Below, piece after piece: positions 18,023 to 24,810 of a DNA stretch of 64,000 nucleotides. The stretch covers positions 124,001 through 188,000 of IMG/VR virus record IMGVR_UViG_3300042549_005931; one strand, written 5' to 3'. The notes below the pieces were generated by a model that was not told where the DNA came from, did no database searches, and worked only from the letters and a program-made list of their open reading frames with translations. This stretch comes from a virus. Position 1 is the first letter of the stretch; the number at the start of each line of letters is the position of its first letter. A program made the translations under genes and the position numbers.

Positions 18023-18172
18023 TTATTTTTCAGACTCTAATTCGATAATATAATTTACGTAATATCTTCTAATAAAAATAGGCATAGAAAGAATATCACC
18101 ATATGTGAATCCTTTCTTAACTAAAAATAAAATTTCGTCTAATTGATTTTTTCTATATTCCGAAGAAAGGGC
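18023..18172 (-). CDS. Frameshifted C-terminal extension of the gp26-like tail chaperone
   Basis: A 49-codon open frame (first residues ALSSEYRKNQLDEILFLVKK, later SMPIFIRRYYVNYII, ending ELESEK) overlaps the end of the 249-aa gene and stops at 18025-18023, just before the tape measure. It has no usable start: the only Met is 20 codons from the end. It lies in the +1 (equivalently -2) frame relative to the upstream gene and joins it smoothly at TTT_TTT_CGC. The shifted product would be 292 aa. The position and layout match the gpG/gpGT-type frameshift of tail assembly chaperones. Confidence 0.7.
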   Translation of the reverse strand, partial: ALSSEYRKNQLDEILFLVKKGFTYGDILSMPIFIRRYYVNYIIELESEK

Positions 18173-18902
18173 GAAAAAATTCTACCCCGAATCCAATTTC
18201 AACTTGGATTGTGTCTCCTGACGGGGTTGTGATTGCTTGGGTTAAATCCAACCCCGGTTTATTTGCTAAAACATATTTTCTAAACTCTTGAGAATCTTTA
18301 ATAGGTAAATTTTCTACGAAGTTGTGAATGTTCATAATATCTTTATTACCACCAACCGATTTAATCATAAATTCAAGTTGTTTAGTAATTATCGGTGCAA
18401 CACCTAATCCGTTCCAATTTTTTTCAAGTTCATCAAGTTCTTTTAATTGTTTTACAGTTAAAAAATTAAACGTAATATTCACTTGACTTTTATTCATGAA
18501 AAATGGATACTCACCGTTTGCGTCTTCTTGTAAATTAAAATCTTTGACTTTAAGTGTTGTTAAATCAACTTTGGTGGTAAATGATTGATTAGTTTTTGGG
18601 TCTGTTGTTGTAATAGAATATTCTGTCCCAAATGAGGTATTTCTTAAAAATATTAAAATTGCTTGTTTGTCTTCTTCAATTAGTTCATCGATTGATAAAT
18701 CTCTATCTAAAATTTTTCTTTTTAATAATTCATCAGTCATTGTTCCAGAAATTAACAACATATTTGATGATAAAATATTTTCATCTGCAGCAGTTAAAAA
18801 GGATACCTTAACTGATTTCTTCTTATTTTTGTAGTAAATTCCTCTACTTGGTAATTCAACCACATCGTATGCGATAGTTGGGTCTATTCTATATTCTTCC
18901 AT
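18153..18902 (-). CDS. 26: gp26-like baseplate hub / tail assembly chaperone
   Basis: A 249-aa protein with VVELPSRGIYYKN, KVSFLTAADENIL and DKQAILIFLRNTSFGTEY, the pattern I associate with T4 gp26-type hub assembly proteins in T4-like and cyanophages. The zero-frame product ends EFFRPFFGI. A 49-codon frame in the +1 register continues as EFFALSSEY and lacks its own start. The gene lies between the tube and tape measure genes, the classic site of tail assembly chaperones that keep the tape measure soluble. A perfect 13-bp hairpin terminator lies upstream, so its transcript must start after it; no exact TATTTATA is seen in the 50 bases before the ATG. Confidence 0.7.
   Translation of the reverse strand: MEEYRIDPTIAYDVVELPSRGIYYKNKKKSVKVSFLTAADENILSSNMLLISGTMTDELLKRKILDRDLSIDELIEEDKQAILIFLRNTSFGTEYSITTTDPKTNQSFTTKVDLTTLKVKDFNLQEDANGEYPFFMNKSQVNITFNFLTVKQLKELDELEKNWNGLGVAPIITKQLEFMIKSVGGNKDIMNIHNFVENLPIKDSQEFRKYVLANKPGLDLTQAITTPSGDTIQVEIGFGVEFFRPFFGI
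18171..18179 (-). promoter_or_regulatory. Candidate programmed frameshift site TTT_TTT_CGC
   Basis: Codons 242-243 of the gp26-like gene are TTT TTT followed by CGC. A P-site tRNA-Phe could slip +1 from TTT to TTC, its better match, leading into GCC in the extension frame. A -2 slip on the six-T run gives the same frame. UUU_CGU is the known +1 shift motif of influenza PA-X. Confidence 0.6.
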
Positions 18903-18954
18903 AACCTATAATTTATATAATATATAGTTGAAAGTCAAGTTTTTGAGCATAATA

Positions 18955-18999
18955 AAACCGGAAACCATTAGACAGATTTACTATTTTGGTTTCCGGTTT
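18955..18999 (-). terminator. Terminator after the tail tube gene
   Basis: A perfect 13-bp inverted repeat (AAACCGGAAACCA / TGGTTTCCGGTTT) with a 19-base loop starts 19 bases after the tube stop and is followed on the minus strand by TTATTATG. It separates the abundant tube transcript from the chaperone/tape-measure unit. Confidence 0.85.
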
Positions 19000-19017
19000 A
19001 AATAAATTTTTAAAATA

Positions 19018-19506
19018 TTAGTAAACTTGAATACATCTATCCATTCTCAAGTTACAAGTAATTGAAGCAATGGCGTCTTGACTATAATCCAAACTACCAA
19101 AATCTAAACTTGTTAAGAATGTTCCTTGGATAATCCATTTTTCCACAACAACACCTGTTGGGTCTAACATTTCTAATTCAATATCTTTCTTATATCCAGC
19201 AGCATAACCCATACGACCAGTTACTGATTCTGCATGTAAACGAAACCATTCCATCAATGCTTGTGAAGCTGAAGGTCCAATTGGGTCCTTAAACGTAACA
19301 TTCATTTCATCCCAAGTAAATCTACCAGCAACATATGTTGATGTATTTAAAAAAGGAATTTCAGTTGAAGTAATTTTAGCTGAAGGTCTTTTAGTTGATG
19401 TTACATACCATTCATTGATACCCATAGAAGAAGGGAATCTTAGAATAAATCTATTTTGTCTTTTCGGTTCAAATGGAACCGGCATTTTCATTAGTAAATC
19501 TGCCAT
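19018..19506 (-). CDS. 19: Tail tube protein
   Basis: A 162-aa protein, the same size class as T4 gp19 (163 aa), which stacks as hexameric rings inside the sheath. It shows the tube fold strands RQNRFILRFPSSMGINEWYV, FTWDEMNVTFKDPIG and the C-terminal CNLRMDRCIQVY. It sits directly after the sheath gene, as in T4. It has its own terminator (18955-18999), two upstream TATTTATA octamers and a 281-base leader region with repeats, all consistent with high late expression. Confidence 0.92.
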   Translation of the reverse strand: MADLLMKMPVPFEPKRQNRFILRFPSSMGINEWYVTSTKRPSAKITSTEIPFLNTSTYVAGRFTWDEMNVTFKDPIGPSASQALMEWFRLHAESVTGRMGYAAGYKKDIELEMLDPTGVVVEKWIIQGTFLTSLDFGSLDYSQDAIASITCNLRMDRCIQVY

Positions 19507-19540
19507 TTTGTATTTGTTAAATTTTTCTTTATTTTACTCT

Positions 19541-19548
19541 TATAAATA
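19541..19548 (-). promoter_or_regulatory. TATTTATA late-promoter candidate (tail tube)
   Basis: Minus-strand TATTTATAAGAG, 34 bases before the tube ATG. A second copy lies at 19702-19709, inside the repeat region further upstream. Confidence 0.5.
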
Positions 19549-19626
19549 TATAATATTTAAAAAAGTCATTTATTTTCTATTAATTATTTGACTTTGTCGT
19601 TTTTTTTGTTTAGTTTTTTACAAACA

Positions 19627-19739
19627 CCCAGTATTACTAGTTCCAGTATAACTTAATTTCTTTTATTTTACTAGAAAATTATTAATAATAAAGCTTATTA
19701 ATATAAATACTAGTATTACTAGTTCCAGTTTATACTGGG
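19627..19739. repeat. Repeat-palindrome element between sheath and tube genes
   Basis: An 18-base direct repeat, AGTATTACTAGTTCCAGT, lies at 19630-19647 and 19712-19729. An 8-base inverted pair (CCCAGTAT at 19627-19634, ATACTGGG at 19732-19739) encloses both copies, and the second copy overlaps a perfect palindrome AATACTAGTATT (19706-19717) that touches a TATTTATA octamer. The rest of the 281-base gap 19507-19787 holds this octamer, the sheath terminator, an imperfect inverted repeat AAAGTCA/TGACTTT (19562-19595) and no ORF. Confidence 0.75.
19702..19709 (-). promoter_or_regulatory. Second TATTTATA candidate upstream of tube gene
   Basis: Minus-strand GTATTTATATT, about 196 bases before the tube ATG and overlapping the AATACTAGTATT palindrome. 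A transcript from here would carry one copy of the 18-base repeat in its leader. Confidence 0.4.
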
Positions 19740-19740
19740 C

Positions 19741-19768
19741 AAAAAAATGGGGATACCATCGTACCCCC
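19741..19768 (-). terminator. Terminator after the tail sheath gene
   Basis: On the minus strand GGGGGTAC-GATG-GTATCCCC forms an 8-bp stem (one G-U) followed by ATTTTTTT, 20 bases after the sheath stop. It is a textbook intrinsic terminator. Confidence 0.9.
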
Positions 19769-19787
19769 AAATTCCCTTTAATTCATA

Positions 19788-22715
19788 TTAGATATTCTCG
19801 AATGATGCTCCTGTTGGAGTAATGATGAATTCTAAGTCAATAAATTCAAGTGCTCTCGTTGGCTTGATATAAATCTTACCTCTTAAAGTATTTGCATCAA
19901 TGTCCTCAGGGTCATTAGATACTGTAACTTTGAATTCATTTAAACCTCTTTCTTTCTTAATTGAATCCAAGATAGGATTAACCAATCTCAAGAACTCATT
20001 TCTTACTTGTTCGTCATTTTGTTCGAATAGTAATCTAACTGCTACTGCTGAAATTAACTTTCTTGCTCTTAACAATAATCTTCTTACGTTGATTCTGTCT
20101 AATGCAGATTCTTTAACTTGTAAAGTTTTGTTACCCCAAATGATTGTACCTGTATCAGCAAATGTTGCGATAGGGTTAATTCTATTTTTGTATAACTCAT
20201 CTCTTTCATCAAGTGTTAATTTTTTAGTTGCTTTGATTGCATTTACTAAACCTCTTGAATAACCTGCCGGTGCAAACCAAGGATACGCTACGTTATCTGT
20301 CAACGCGATGTTCTTTAATACTTCACCTGTTGGTGGGATGTAAAGTTGTGTTGAGTTATCAGTATCTTTTATTTGAACCCAAGGCCAATATGTTGCTGAA
20401 TAATTAGAGTCAATTGACATATTATCTAATTCACTTGCAATATCATCAGCGGTTGTGATATATTCAGGACCCGGAGCGTTTATTACGTATAATGAATCAG
20501 CTCTATCGTTTTCCACCATATCAATCGCATTAGAAACTAATGAACCATGATTTGACCAATCGATACCCGGTGTTGCGAATAAGTTAATATCAACAGCTTC
20601 AGGATTAGAGAATGTTTGAATACCTTGTAAGTAAGCGTAGTAGTCTGAGTTAGGTGAACCATCGGTGGTTACCTTAAACACACCACCATTATCAGTATTA
20701 CCACTTGTGTAAGTCGCTCTACCTAAAACAAATGCATCTGTATTTGTTCTTGTGTTTCTATAGATATCCCAACCATCAAATCCACCAAACAATGCAAATG
20801 TAAATTTACGATAATTGATATTTGTTAATTTATTATCTGTACCTGTTTGACCTTCTAAATCGTATGGTGTTGTTTGGAACTCAAATGATGGTATTGTATT
20901 ACCAGTAGCCTCACCTATTGTTGCTGCGTTAGATGATAAATGGAAACCATAAGTTACCGTATCCCCACTTACTCCTTTGAATTTCAATAAGTCACTATCA
21001 AATCCAACCTGTGTAGACAATCCTAACATTACCTTTTTAACTTTATCTCCACTTGTAGTATTTGGTACACCTGATGTACTGTAACCTGTTACATCACCCG
21101 CATCATAATATTGTGTTTTAAAAAGTACACTACCTAATGTATTACCATTATCATTGGTGAATGAACTAAAACCCTTGAAACCTGCCGGTATTGCATCTGT
21201 TGGATGATTGTCAGCTAAAATAATTGATACATATTTTGAACGTAATTCATAATCACCATCCGAAGTACCAATTTTTCTACCAATATAGCCGGTCGCCTCA
21301 GGATTCATTGAACATCTTGAATATTTCTCTAATACCACCATATTTTCGTCGGTATCACCATAATCACGAATTAATAAATCAAATTCCGCCGTGTCTAAAT
21401 TAATGTTAATTACAGAAATTTTCAATTGGAAGTTAGCGTCTTCACCATCTGAAATAGTTTGTAATTGGAATAAATCGGATACATTTCCACCACGTACCTC
21501 AGATACAACCATTGGTGATACAGTAGTATCCCACTCAGTTGCAAAATTACTTGTCTCAGAAGTATCTGTTAAAGATGAAACATCTAAACCTCTAATATAT
21601 CCTTTTTCAAAAGCGGTTGCCAATAATTTTGGATAAACTTCGTGTACATATAACGGGAAATCAGAAGCCGATTTATCGAATACTTTTCCACCTAATACTT
21701 TCTTAATGTATTTTGAAGATGATGTGTCTAATGAACATACGAATGAAGTTCCACCCGTAACGGTTGCCCCTGTTACGTTAATTACAAACTCACCTAATGG
21801 ATTAGTTGATAAATCAAAACCCGTATTATCAGAAATCGATACTTGAGTTGAACCAGTAACTTCAAGATTTAATTGTTGGGTAACACCATATGAACCACGT
21901 GGTCTTAATGCCGTAACAACAATTCCATCATAATCTGTATTTAAAACCGCATCAAATGAAAATCTTGTTACGTTAAAAATATTAGCACCACTACTCCATT
22001 CAAATAAGTATGAATAAACCGTGTCAGTACCATCGTTATATGTGTTATACCAGTTTTTATTATATGTTGATGATGCATAATTTGCACCCGTCATTGGTGA
22101 TACCACTTCAGTACCTGTCGGAATTTCAGCAGTTGGGATAACCCCAATTGCAAACCATAGACCAGTATTACCTGTTAGACCACTATATGTTTCATAAATG
22201 TAGTCAGTTACGGTACTACCATCAAAAGCCATCTTAGTTGAAAGTTCAGCATAATATGTACTACCTGTAAATCCTGATAATGGATTTGGGTCCATATTTT
22301 CAGTTACACCTGTAATCACATTATCCAACCATTGGTCTTCCAACGTCGCACCTGTTGCAACTACCGGTGAAAATCCACCTAATGTTGTGATACCTAAAGT
22401 AATATTAGGTTTATATCCAGTTAAACCAAGTACTCTTGTTACGAATAATTGATTTGACTCTTGTAAATAAGATTTTGCTACGTAAGGTAACTCATATTTT
22501 GGATTGTTGTTTCCGAATTTCTCAGGAGACGTTCCACCAAAATAAGTTTTGAATTCGTCGAAATTAGAAATTAAAATTGGTTCAAATGCTGGACCTTTTA
22601 ATGTCTCACCAACTAATCCCAATGTTGTTACTCCGACACTTTGCGCTACGAATGTTAAGTCTTTCTCGGATGTATAAACACCGGGAGAAACGAATACTCT
22701 GTTTGAATTTGCCAT
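19788..22715 (-). CDS. 18: Tail sheath protein
   Basis: A 975-aa contractile sheath protein, longer than T4 gp18 (659 aa). The N-terminal arm reads SNRVFVSPGVYTSEKDLTFV and is followed by VGVTTLGLVGETLKGPAFEP, typical of sheath proteins. The C-terminal domain (about residues 840-975) includes TGTIIWGNKTLQ, NVRRLLLRARKLIS and GKIYIKPTRALEFIDLEFII, which forms the conserved inter-subunit handshake. The middle 500 residues are variable beta-rich insertions facing outward. The gene is monocistronic: a TATTTATA octamer lies upstream and a strong terminator directly downstream, with the tube gene next in the same direction. Confidence 0.93.
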   Translation of the reverse strand: MANSNRVFVSPGVYTSEKDLTFVAQSVGVTTLGLVGETLKGPAFEPILISNFDEFKTYFGGTSPEKFGNNNPKYELPYVAKSYLQESNQLFVTRVLGLTGYKPNITLGITTLGGFSPVVATGATLEDQWLDNVITGVTENMDPNPLSGFTGSTYYAELSTKMAFDGSTVTDYIYETYSGLTGNTGLWFAIGVIPTAEIPTGTEVVSPMTGANYASSTYNKNWYNTYNDGTDTVYSYLFEWSSGANIFNVTRFSFDAVLNTDYDGIVVTALRPRGSYGVTQQLNLEVTGSTQVSISDNTGFDLSTNPLGEFVINVTGATVTGGTSFVCSLDTSSSKYIKKVLGGKVFDKSASDFPLYVHEVYPKLLATAFEKGYIRGLDVSSLTDTSETSNFATEWDTTVSPMVVSEVRGGNVSDLFQLQTISDGEDANFQLKISVININLDTAEFDLLIRDYGDTDENMVVLEKYSRCSMNPEATGYIGRKIGTSDGDYELRSKYVSIILADNHPTDAIPAGFKGFSSFTNDNGNTLGSVLFKTQYYDAGDVTGYSTSGVPNTTSGDKVKKVMLGLSTQVGFDSDLLKFKGVSGDTVTYGFHLSSNAATIGEATGNTIPSFEFQTTPYDLEGQTGTDNKLTNINYRKFTFALFGGFDGWDIYRNTRTNTDAFVLGRATYTSGNTDNGGVFKVTTDGSPNSDYYAYLQGIQTFSNPEAVDINLFATPGIDWSNHGSLVSNAIDMVENDRADSLYVINAPGPEYITTADDIASELDNMSIDSNYSATYWPWVQIKDTDNSTQLYIPPTGEVLKNIALTDNVAYPWFAPAGYSRGLVNAIKATKKLTLDERDELYKNRINPIATFADTGTIIWGNKTLQVKESALDRINVRRLLLRARKLISAVAVRLLFEQNDEQVRNEFLRLVNPILDSIKKERGLNEFKVTVSNDPEDIDANTLRGKIYIKPTRALEFIDLEFIITPTGASFENI

Positions 22716-22753
22716 TGATTAATGTTTGGTTAAAATTTTTTTATTAGTTTTAT

Positions 22754-22761
22754 TATAAATA
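22754..22761 (-). promoter_or_regulatory. TATTTATA late-promoter candidate (tail sheath)
   Basis: Minus-strand GATATTTATAATA, 38 bases before the sheath ATG. On the other strand the same place holds TATCTTTG (22760-22767), a match to the host -7 box TAnnTTTG, 73 bases before the small plus-strand gene at 22841, so two divergent promoters may overlap. The surrounding gap also has small hairpins (22761-22781 and 22799-22820). Confidence 0.5.
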
Positions 22762-22840
22762 TCTTTGTTTTTACCAAAGATTTCGATACTTTTCACATAA
22801 AAGATAGTAAATTATCTTTTTCTATCTTTATTTATCTTTT

Positions 22841-22999
22841 ATGGAAGAAAACAAATCTAAAAACGTAAAAATCAGTGAAAAACACCATGAGATGTTAAAA
22901 AACCACTGTGAAAAAAATGGATTAAAAATTTATAAAGTTTTAGAAAGGTGGATTGAAGATTATTGTAAACCCAAAAAGAAAGATATCTACGGTGATTAG
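22841..22999 (+). CDS. Small ribbon-helix-helix-like protein
   Basis: A 52-aa ORF starting MEENKSKNVKISEKHHEMLK and ending KKKDIYGD. A short strand (KNVKIS) followed by two helices (EKHHEMLKNHCEKNG and KIYKVLERWIEDY) is the Arc/CopG ribbon-helix-helix layout, so it is probably a DNA-binding regulator acting as a dimer. It stands alone on plus between the sheath and neck genes, and its stop overlaps the 3' end of the convergent neck gene by four bases. A TATCTTTG box lies 73 bases upstream. No homology search was possible. Confidence 0.7.
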   Translation: MEENKSKNVKISEKHHEMLKNHCEKNGLKIYKVLERWIEDYCKPKKKDIYGD

Positions 23000-24246
23000 A
23001 ATAAATAAGTTACACCAATTCTTGAACCTAAATAAGGTGCACTTAACAATTTAATATTTCTTATACCATCAATATCATAACCCGAACCTTCCTCTTCTTG
23101 AAGACCGTTAATATCAACTGAAACAATACTATTAATAGGATTATTTAATTCAAATATTAATGATGAACCATCATAATCAAAATATTCCGTTGAAACTTGT
23201 AAAATGTTTCCATAATTGTCTATTACAATTGTATTTTGTCTACCCTTATAATATGTAATTGTCACAGTACTACCATCTGATGGTGGAGTATCAAATGTAA
23301 CTTTAGATGTATATGCAATATGGTAATAATCGACATTTTTTTCTTGTAACAAACCATTAACCGATACACTAAATAAAACACCAATACTTTCACCCACACT
23401 AAATTGTGTCTGAATACCATCGGCGGGAAAACTTACAATTGTTACATCAATATCTCTATTAAGAGATTTTCTCTTAGGTGCACCTTCTCTTGCAAACTCG
23501 TTTAATAAAAAGAATCTACTAATTGCTGGTTTAATTTCAAAATCATCACTATCAATTAAGAAACCTAACATTGTGAATTTGTAATTTTGTACATAATATC
23601 TACGGCCATCTATAGTATCTAATGGTGTACTATCATTAACACTATCTAAAACTATTGGGATATAATGACCTTTTACCGTTGTATACGCTTGACGAGATGA
23701 GAATTTTTGTAAAACTTTTTGATTAAACTTATTCAATTCTCTAAACTTTGTACATACAATTGTTACCTCGAAACTAATATCAACGGCAACAGGTTGTGGT
23801 ATTCTATATATGTCGGCACCAACCTGTGTACCATTCCAAGTTGGAACAGACGCATAAAAGAAAGTATCTCTATCAGGAATTGTTCTTTGTGTTACAGGAT
23901 TTGTACCGGGTTGAACATCAGGTTGTCTAATAATTGCAATAAATGGTAACTTTATATTTCTATCCTCATCAACAAATTCCCAACTATTTTCTAACTCCGC
24001 CCATCTTTGTATGGTTAAAATTTTTGGAATGATTGGTATTTGTTCACCATCTGAAACTATTTTAAAGTTTTCCTTAATGAAATCCAACATACCTAAATCT
24101 AAATCATCATGCAATATAGAATCAGGTAAGAATGTGTCGGATTTAGTTATTCTATCCAATAATTCTTGTCTTCTAACAGGTGCACTGTACACATCTTTGT
24201 TTGCACCATATACTTCTATATTGTTTTTTCTTTTAGGTATTGCCAT
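22996..24246 (-). CDS. 15: Neck / tail terminator-like protein with C-terminal beta domains
   Basis: A 416-aa protein. I chose ATG at 24246 (MAIPKRKNNIEVYG); an ATG 13 codons earlier would overlap the upstream gene. Residues about 75-245 contain FIAIIRQPDVQPG, VAVDISFEVTIVCTKFRELN and YYVQNYKFTMLGFLIDSDDF, which match the T4 gp15/gp3-type tail terminator plan (strand, helix with FN..V...F, strand). The C-terminal 150 residues contain two hairpin modules with NGLLQEKNVDYYHI and NGLQEEEGSGYDI, Ig-like additions absent from T4 gp15. It starts one base after the gp14-like gene. The neck assignment is moderately sure; which neck ring it forms is inference. Confidence 0.65.
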   Translation of the reverse strand: MAIPKRKNNIEVYGANKDVYSAPVRRQELLDRITKSDTFLPDSILHDDLDLGMLDFIKENFKIVSDGEQIPIIPKILTIQRWAELENSWEFVDEDRNIKLPFIAIIRQPDVQPGTNPVTQRTIPDRDTFFYASVPTWNGTQVGADIYRIPQPVAVDISFEVTIVCTKFRELNKFNQKVLQKFSSRQAYTTVKGHYIPIVLDSVNDSTPLDTIDGRRYYVQNYKFTMLGFLIDSDDFEIKPAISRFFLLNEFAREGAPKRKSLNRDIDVTIVSFPADGIQTQFSVGESIGVLFSVSVNGLLQEKNVDYYHIAYTSKVTFDTPPSDGSTVTITYYKGRQNTIVIDNYGNILQVSTEYFDYDGSSLIFELNNPINSIVSVDINGLQEEEGSGYDIDGIRNIKLLSAPYLGSRIGVTYLF

Positions 24247-24247
24247 T

Positions 24248-24760
24248 TTATACTCCTCTAAATTCAGTTTCTTGTGCCGGTGCACATGTTATTGTTCTGT
24301 AGAATGGTTTGTAACCAAACATACTATGTTTTCCATCTGAAACTACTTTACCATCGTTAGTAACTTGATAATATCTTACTCTATCTTCAGATTCTGCGTA
24401 TCCAATAAAATCACCATACTTTATATCTACACCCAATTCTTGTAAATGTTTGATATAAACTGATATTGTAATGTTACCTGGCTCATTAAATTTTATCAAT
24501 CCCGTTTTATATGATTTGTTTGTTGGTGCATCTATTTTAACCAATCCGTTAAATTCAACAGGTGGAAAATATTTGATTTGGTCTTTACCAACCTCACCAT
24601 ACACGTCGTCAGTCGTAGTTCTTGTTGTATCAACACGATATAAAACCAACTTCATATTCAAATCTCCATGTAGATACTCTGAACCCATTTGGACGTTCAA
24701 ATCAAAATCATCATTTGAAAGGAATTTAGATAGTCTTGTGATTGGTAATTTGTTTTCCAT
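24248..24760 (-). CDS. 14: Neck protein (gp14-like)
   Basis: A 170-aa protein with LVLYRVDTTRTTTDDVYGEV, KYFPPVEFNGLVKID and KHLQELGVDIKYGDFIGYAE. The DDVYGE...YPPVE pattern followed by GVDIKYGD is what I remember from gp14-type neck proteins of T4-like phages (T4 gp14 is 256 aa). It would sit between the portal complex and the tail. It lies next to the gp15-like gene in one transcript headed by a TATTTATA octamer 5 bases before the ATG. Confidence in a neck role is fair, from motif memory and context. Confidence 0.65.
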   Translation of the reverse strand: MENKLPITRLSKFLSNDDFDLNVQMGSEYLHGDLNMKLVLYRVDTTRTTTDDVYGEVGKDQIKYFPPVEFNGLVKIDAPTNKSYKTGLIKFNEPGNITISVYIKHLQELGVDIKYGDFIGYAESEDRVRYYQVTNDGKVVSDGKHSMFGYKPFYRTITCAPAQETEFRGV

Positions 24761-24765
24761 ATCCT

Positions 24766-24773
24766 TATAAATA
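24766..24773 (-). promoter_or_regulatory. TATTTATA late-promoter candidate (gp14-like neck gene)
   Basis: Minus-strand CTATTTATAAGGAT, 5 bases before the ATG. It forms a divergent pair with the plus-strand copy at 24794-24801. Confidence 0.5.
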
Positions 24774-24793
24774 GTAGATTTTTACGAACTTAT

Positions 24794-24801
24794 TATTTAT
24801 A
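24794..24801 (+). promoter_or_regulatory. TATTTATA late-promoter candidate (SNF2 helicase)
   Basis: Plus-strand TATTTATA, 9 bases before the ATG at 24811. Each of the two divergent genes here has its own correctly oriented copy. Confidence 0.5.
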
Positions 24802-24810
24802 TTATAAATT

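Noticed and set aside
19630-19729. Two-copy 18-base repeat as a CRISPR-like array
   Set aside because: Only two copies, an AT-rich palindromic 82-base interval and no cas gene; treated as a regulatory repeat.
24247-24285. 13-codon longer start for the gp15-like neck gene
   Set aside because: It would overlap the gp14-like gene's end; MAIPKRKNN at 24246 starts right after that stop codon.
24766-24773. TATAAATA read on the plus strand as a classical T4 late promoter
   Set aside because: In plus orientation it would point away from the gene it lies next to, and the same holds for every other copy; the gene-sense form is TATTTATA.
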